From JBFLVN01 sp040758475 (GTDB lineage Bacteria; JAGRBM01), in assembly GCA_040758475.1 (NCBI GenBank), contig JBFLVN010000209.1, positions 1-6,573 on the forward strand: a stretch of 6,573 nt of DNA. The letters are read 5' to 3'. The translations under genes were made by a program, and so were the position numbers. The notes beneath the pieces were generated by a model. That model did no database searches. It had not been told where the DNA came from and was given only the letters and a program-made list of their open reading frames with translations. Each line of letters begins with the position of its first letter. Position 1 is the first letter of the stretch. Of the stretch, positions 4,982 to 6,573 are shown in pieces.

Positions 4982-6573
4982 GTGAACGATCCTTCCACAT
5001 CCCCACCCCCTCCCGCCGAATGCGAGCGGCCGCTGGCTACGCGGGTCTTGGGGGTTTTCTACGGCCGGACGGCCAAAGAGTTCCTGGGATTCCTCCTTTT
5101 ATCCGTGCTGGCGACGCGATTGCCCCTGTTTCTTACCGACATCCTGAACATCGACGAGGGCGGTTGGTGGATGGGGGCGAAAGTGCTTCTTTCGGGCGGC
5201 GTCCCGTTCGTGGATTTTATCGACAACAAACCGCCTGGAACGTATTTCCTATACGCCGTTCCTCAACTGCTGGGGGTCGAATCTCTTTGGGGCGTTCACG
5301 TCCTCTCGCTTCTGTGGGCTTTTCTAACGGCCCTCGCGGTGGGGGAGATGGCGGCTCTCCTCTCGGGAGAAGAGGAGAGCGGGAGCCCCGTTGGAACGGC
5401 CGTGGGCCGGGCGGGGGCTCTCTTCTTTGTCCTGCTCTCGGTGGCCGGATCACCCCGTCAATTCCTCCCCCTGAATACGGAAAATGCGGGGCTGCTTCCT
5501 TTTGCTCTTGCACTGCTCCATTTCGTTCGCGCGCGGATGAGAGAGGCTCCATCTTCAGGGTCTTTGTTCCTTTCGGGATTTTTCCTCGCGCTTGCGGGAC
5601 TCTGCCGGCAGGTATATCTCTTCATTTCACCTCTCTTAGCGCTTGAACTCCTCTGGCCCTGGCGGGAAGGAGAGCGCAAGATCGCGCAACTTATGTGGAT
5701 TGCCTTGGGAGGTGCGGTTCCGCTCGTCTTCTTCGTCCTCTATTGCGGAGCAACCGGGAGTCTTGAGGAAGCTCGTTATTGGATTTTCGATGCGAACCGG
5801 AGTGCCGTGGGGCTCTCCGTCCCTTTTTTATTCCAGGCCCGCCGTTTTGCGAGCAACCTTCTACTGCCACTCTTGATAAGTCTGCCCGCATGGGTGCTGC
5901 TAGGGGGCGCTTTGTCCAATCCTCGTACCTTGCCGTCGATCCGGGCCCGCAGGCTTCGGGTTCTTTTTGCTGGGGCGGCGTTTTTGCTTCTCTGCGCCGC
6001 GGGTTTGGGTGCGCGATGGCTTGGCCATTACTACCTCCCGTGCCTTGTTCCCTTGGCGGCGCTGGCCGCGGCGTCTTTCTCCCCTTTCGCGCGTCCCGAG
6101 GACCCGGAACGAAAACCCCGCCTTGCGCTATTGGCGATGATTTTTTCTTTGATAGGAGGGGTCTCTTTCCCCGCTTGGGGAACAGTGGCCGCGCTCCGGG
6201 GCGGGTTTCCCGAGCAATCGGAAGAAATTCGGCGTGCGGCTGAGAGGGTCCAATCCCTCACGGCACCAGGAGAAGAAATCTTTATATGGGGTTTCGCCCA
6301 GGACCTCTACTATCTCTCCCGGCGCCTTTCGGCCAGCCGTTTTATCGCCCCGAACGCCCCGGCGATGGGATATCTTTTCGGAGTGGACAAGGCGTTTCCC
6401 GGCTTGGACCCCCGCGCCCAGACCGACCCAGCCCAATTCGCCCTTCTTCTGGATGACTTGAAGAAAAAACCGCCCGCCCTGTTCCTTGATTACTCGGAAA
6501 AAGGGTTCCGGAACTTTGGCCGGATCGATCTTCGGAAGTTTCCCGAAATGGTGGCCTTTCTCGAAAATTACGA
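4982..6573 (+). CDS. GT-C fold membrane glycosyltransferase, GT39/PMT-like (C-terminus off right edge)
   Basis: An open frame of 530 codons continues past the window. After a Pro-rich cytoplasmic N-terminus (1-33) comes a first membrane helix (about 34-51), then the family's first periplasmic loop: acidic motif NIDEG at 56-60 (Asp58-Glu59, the likely catalytic or metal/lipid-contacting pair), GGVPFVDFIDNKPPG at 72-86, then further helices near 104-127, 143-156, 170-183, 195-222, 235-256, 290-311, 325-343, 350-366 and 381-400. NTEN at 165-168 and HYYLPCLVPLAALAA at 349-363 are also typical of this superfamily. A soluble tail begins near 410, with PGEEIFIWGF at 429-438 and KKKPPALFLDYS at 494-505. 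Relatives (PMT, ArnT and similar) move a sugar from a polyprenyl-phosphate donor to protein, lipid A or glycan; donor and acceptor here cannot be told. Codon choice is less GC-biased than in the neighbouring operon. Confidence 0.85.
   Translation, partial: MNDPSTSPPPPAECERPLATRVLGVFYGRTAKEFLGFLLLSVLATRLPLFLTDILNIDEGGWWMGAKVLLSGGVPFVDFIDNKPPGTYFLYAVPQLLGVESLWGVHVLSLLWAFLTALAVGEMAALLSGEEESGSPVGTAVGRAGALFFVLLSVAGSPRQFLPLNTENAGLLPFALALLHFVRARMREAPSSGSLFLSGFFLALAGLCRQVYLFISPLLALELLWPWREGERKIAQLMWIALGGAVPLVFFVLYCGATGSLEEARYWIFDANRSAVGLSVPFLFQARRFASNLLLPLLISLPAWVLLGGALSNPRTLPSIRARRLRVLFAGAAFLLLCAAGLGARWLGHYYLPCLVPLAALAAASFSPFARPEDPERKPRLALLAMIFSLIGGVSFPAWGTVAALRGGFPEQSEEIRRAAERVQSLTAPGEEIFIWGFAQDLYYLSRRLSASRFIAPNAPAMGYLFGVDKAFPGLDPRAQTDPAQFALLLDDLKKKPPALFLDYSEKGFRNFGRIDLRKFPEMVAFLENY

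Noticed and set aside
5020..5646. A 208-codon plus-strand frame inside the glycosyltransferase gene
   Set aside because: The overlapping frame from 4982 encodes the family motifs and membrane helices; this one is Arg/Gly/Pro/Ser-rich with no domain.

Overview
The window is a stretch of a GC-rich bacterial chromosome. It holds a conserved translation and transcription-factor operon on the minus strand and one divergent membrane-protein gene on the plus strand. Reading down the minus strand the order is rimP (4760-4284), nusA (4287-2956), infB (2889-217) and a DUF503/YlxP-type gene that runs off the left edge (159-1). The plus strand carries a GT39/PMT-like membrane glycosyltransferase from a GTG at 4982 that runs off the right edge.

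Organism: rimP-nusA-infB is nearly universal in bacteria. A DUF503 gene directly after infB is familiar from Firmicutes and from Deltaproteobacteria-like lineages. The NusA sequence reads like deltaproteobacterial NusA, for example the QTAKQVIIQ, VPRESYRPGDRVRAY and AREPGARTKIAV stretches. GC-rich codons, Pro/Ala-rich linkers and GTG starts fit such a lineage or a related candidate phylum. The exact phylum cannot be fixed from this window.

Layout: nucleotides 1-159 are the partial DUF503 gene. A 57-nt gap with a small hairpin over its ribosome binding site separates it from infB (217-2889). A 66-nt gap follows, then nusA (2956-4287), whose start overlaps the rimP stop as ATGA. Between rimP and the divergent glycosyltransferase lies 221 nt of non-coding DNA (4761-4981). 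It holds an intrinsic-terminator hairpin pointing toward rimP, which makes it an attenuator candidate, and a possible pair of back-to-back promoters around 4862-4891.

How the genes work together: RimP matures the 30S subunit, NusA controls pausing, termination and antitermination, and IF2 (infB) places initiator tRNA on the ribosome. In many bacteria the operon continues with rbfA and truB, which would lie to the left of this window. The glycosyltransferase has no evident functional link to the operon and probably serves cell-envelope glycan or lipid modification.

I found no mobile element, CRISPR array, tRNA or rRNA, and no convincing new system. The most interesting non-coding signal is the leader terminator in front of rimP.
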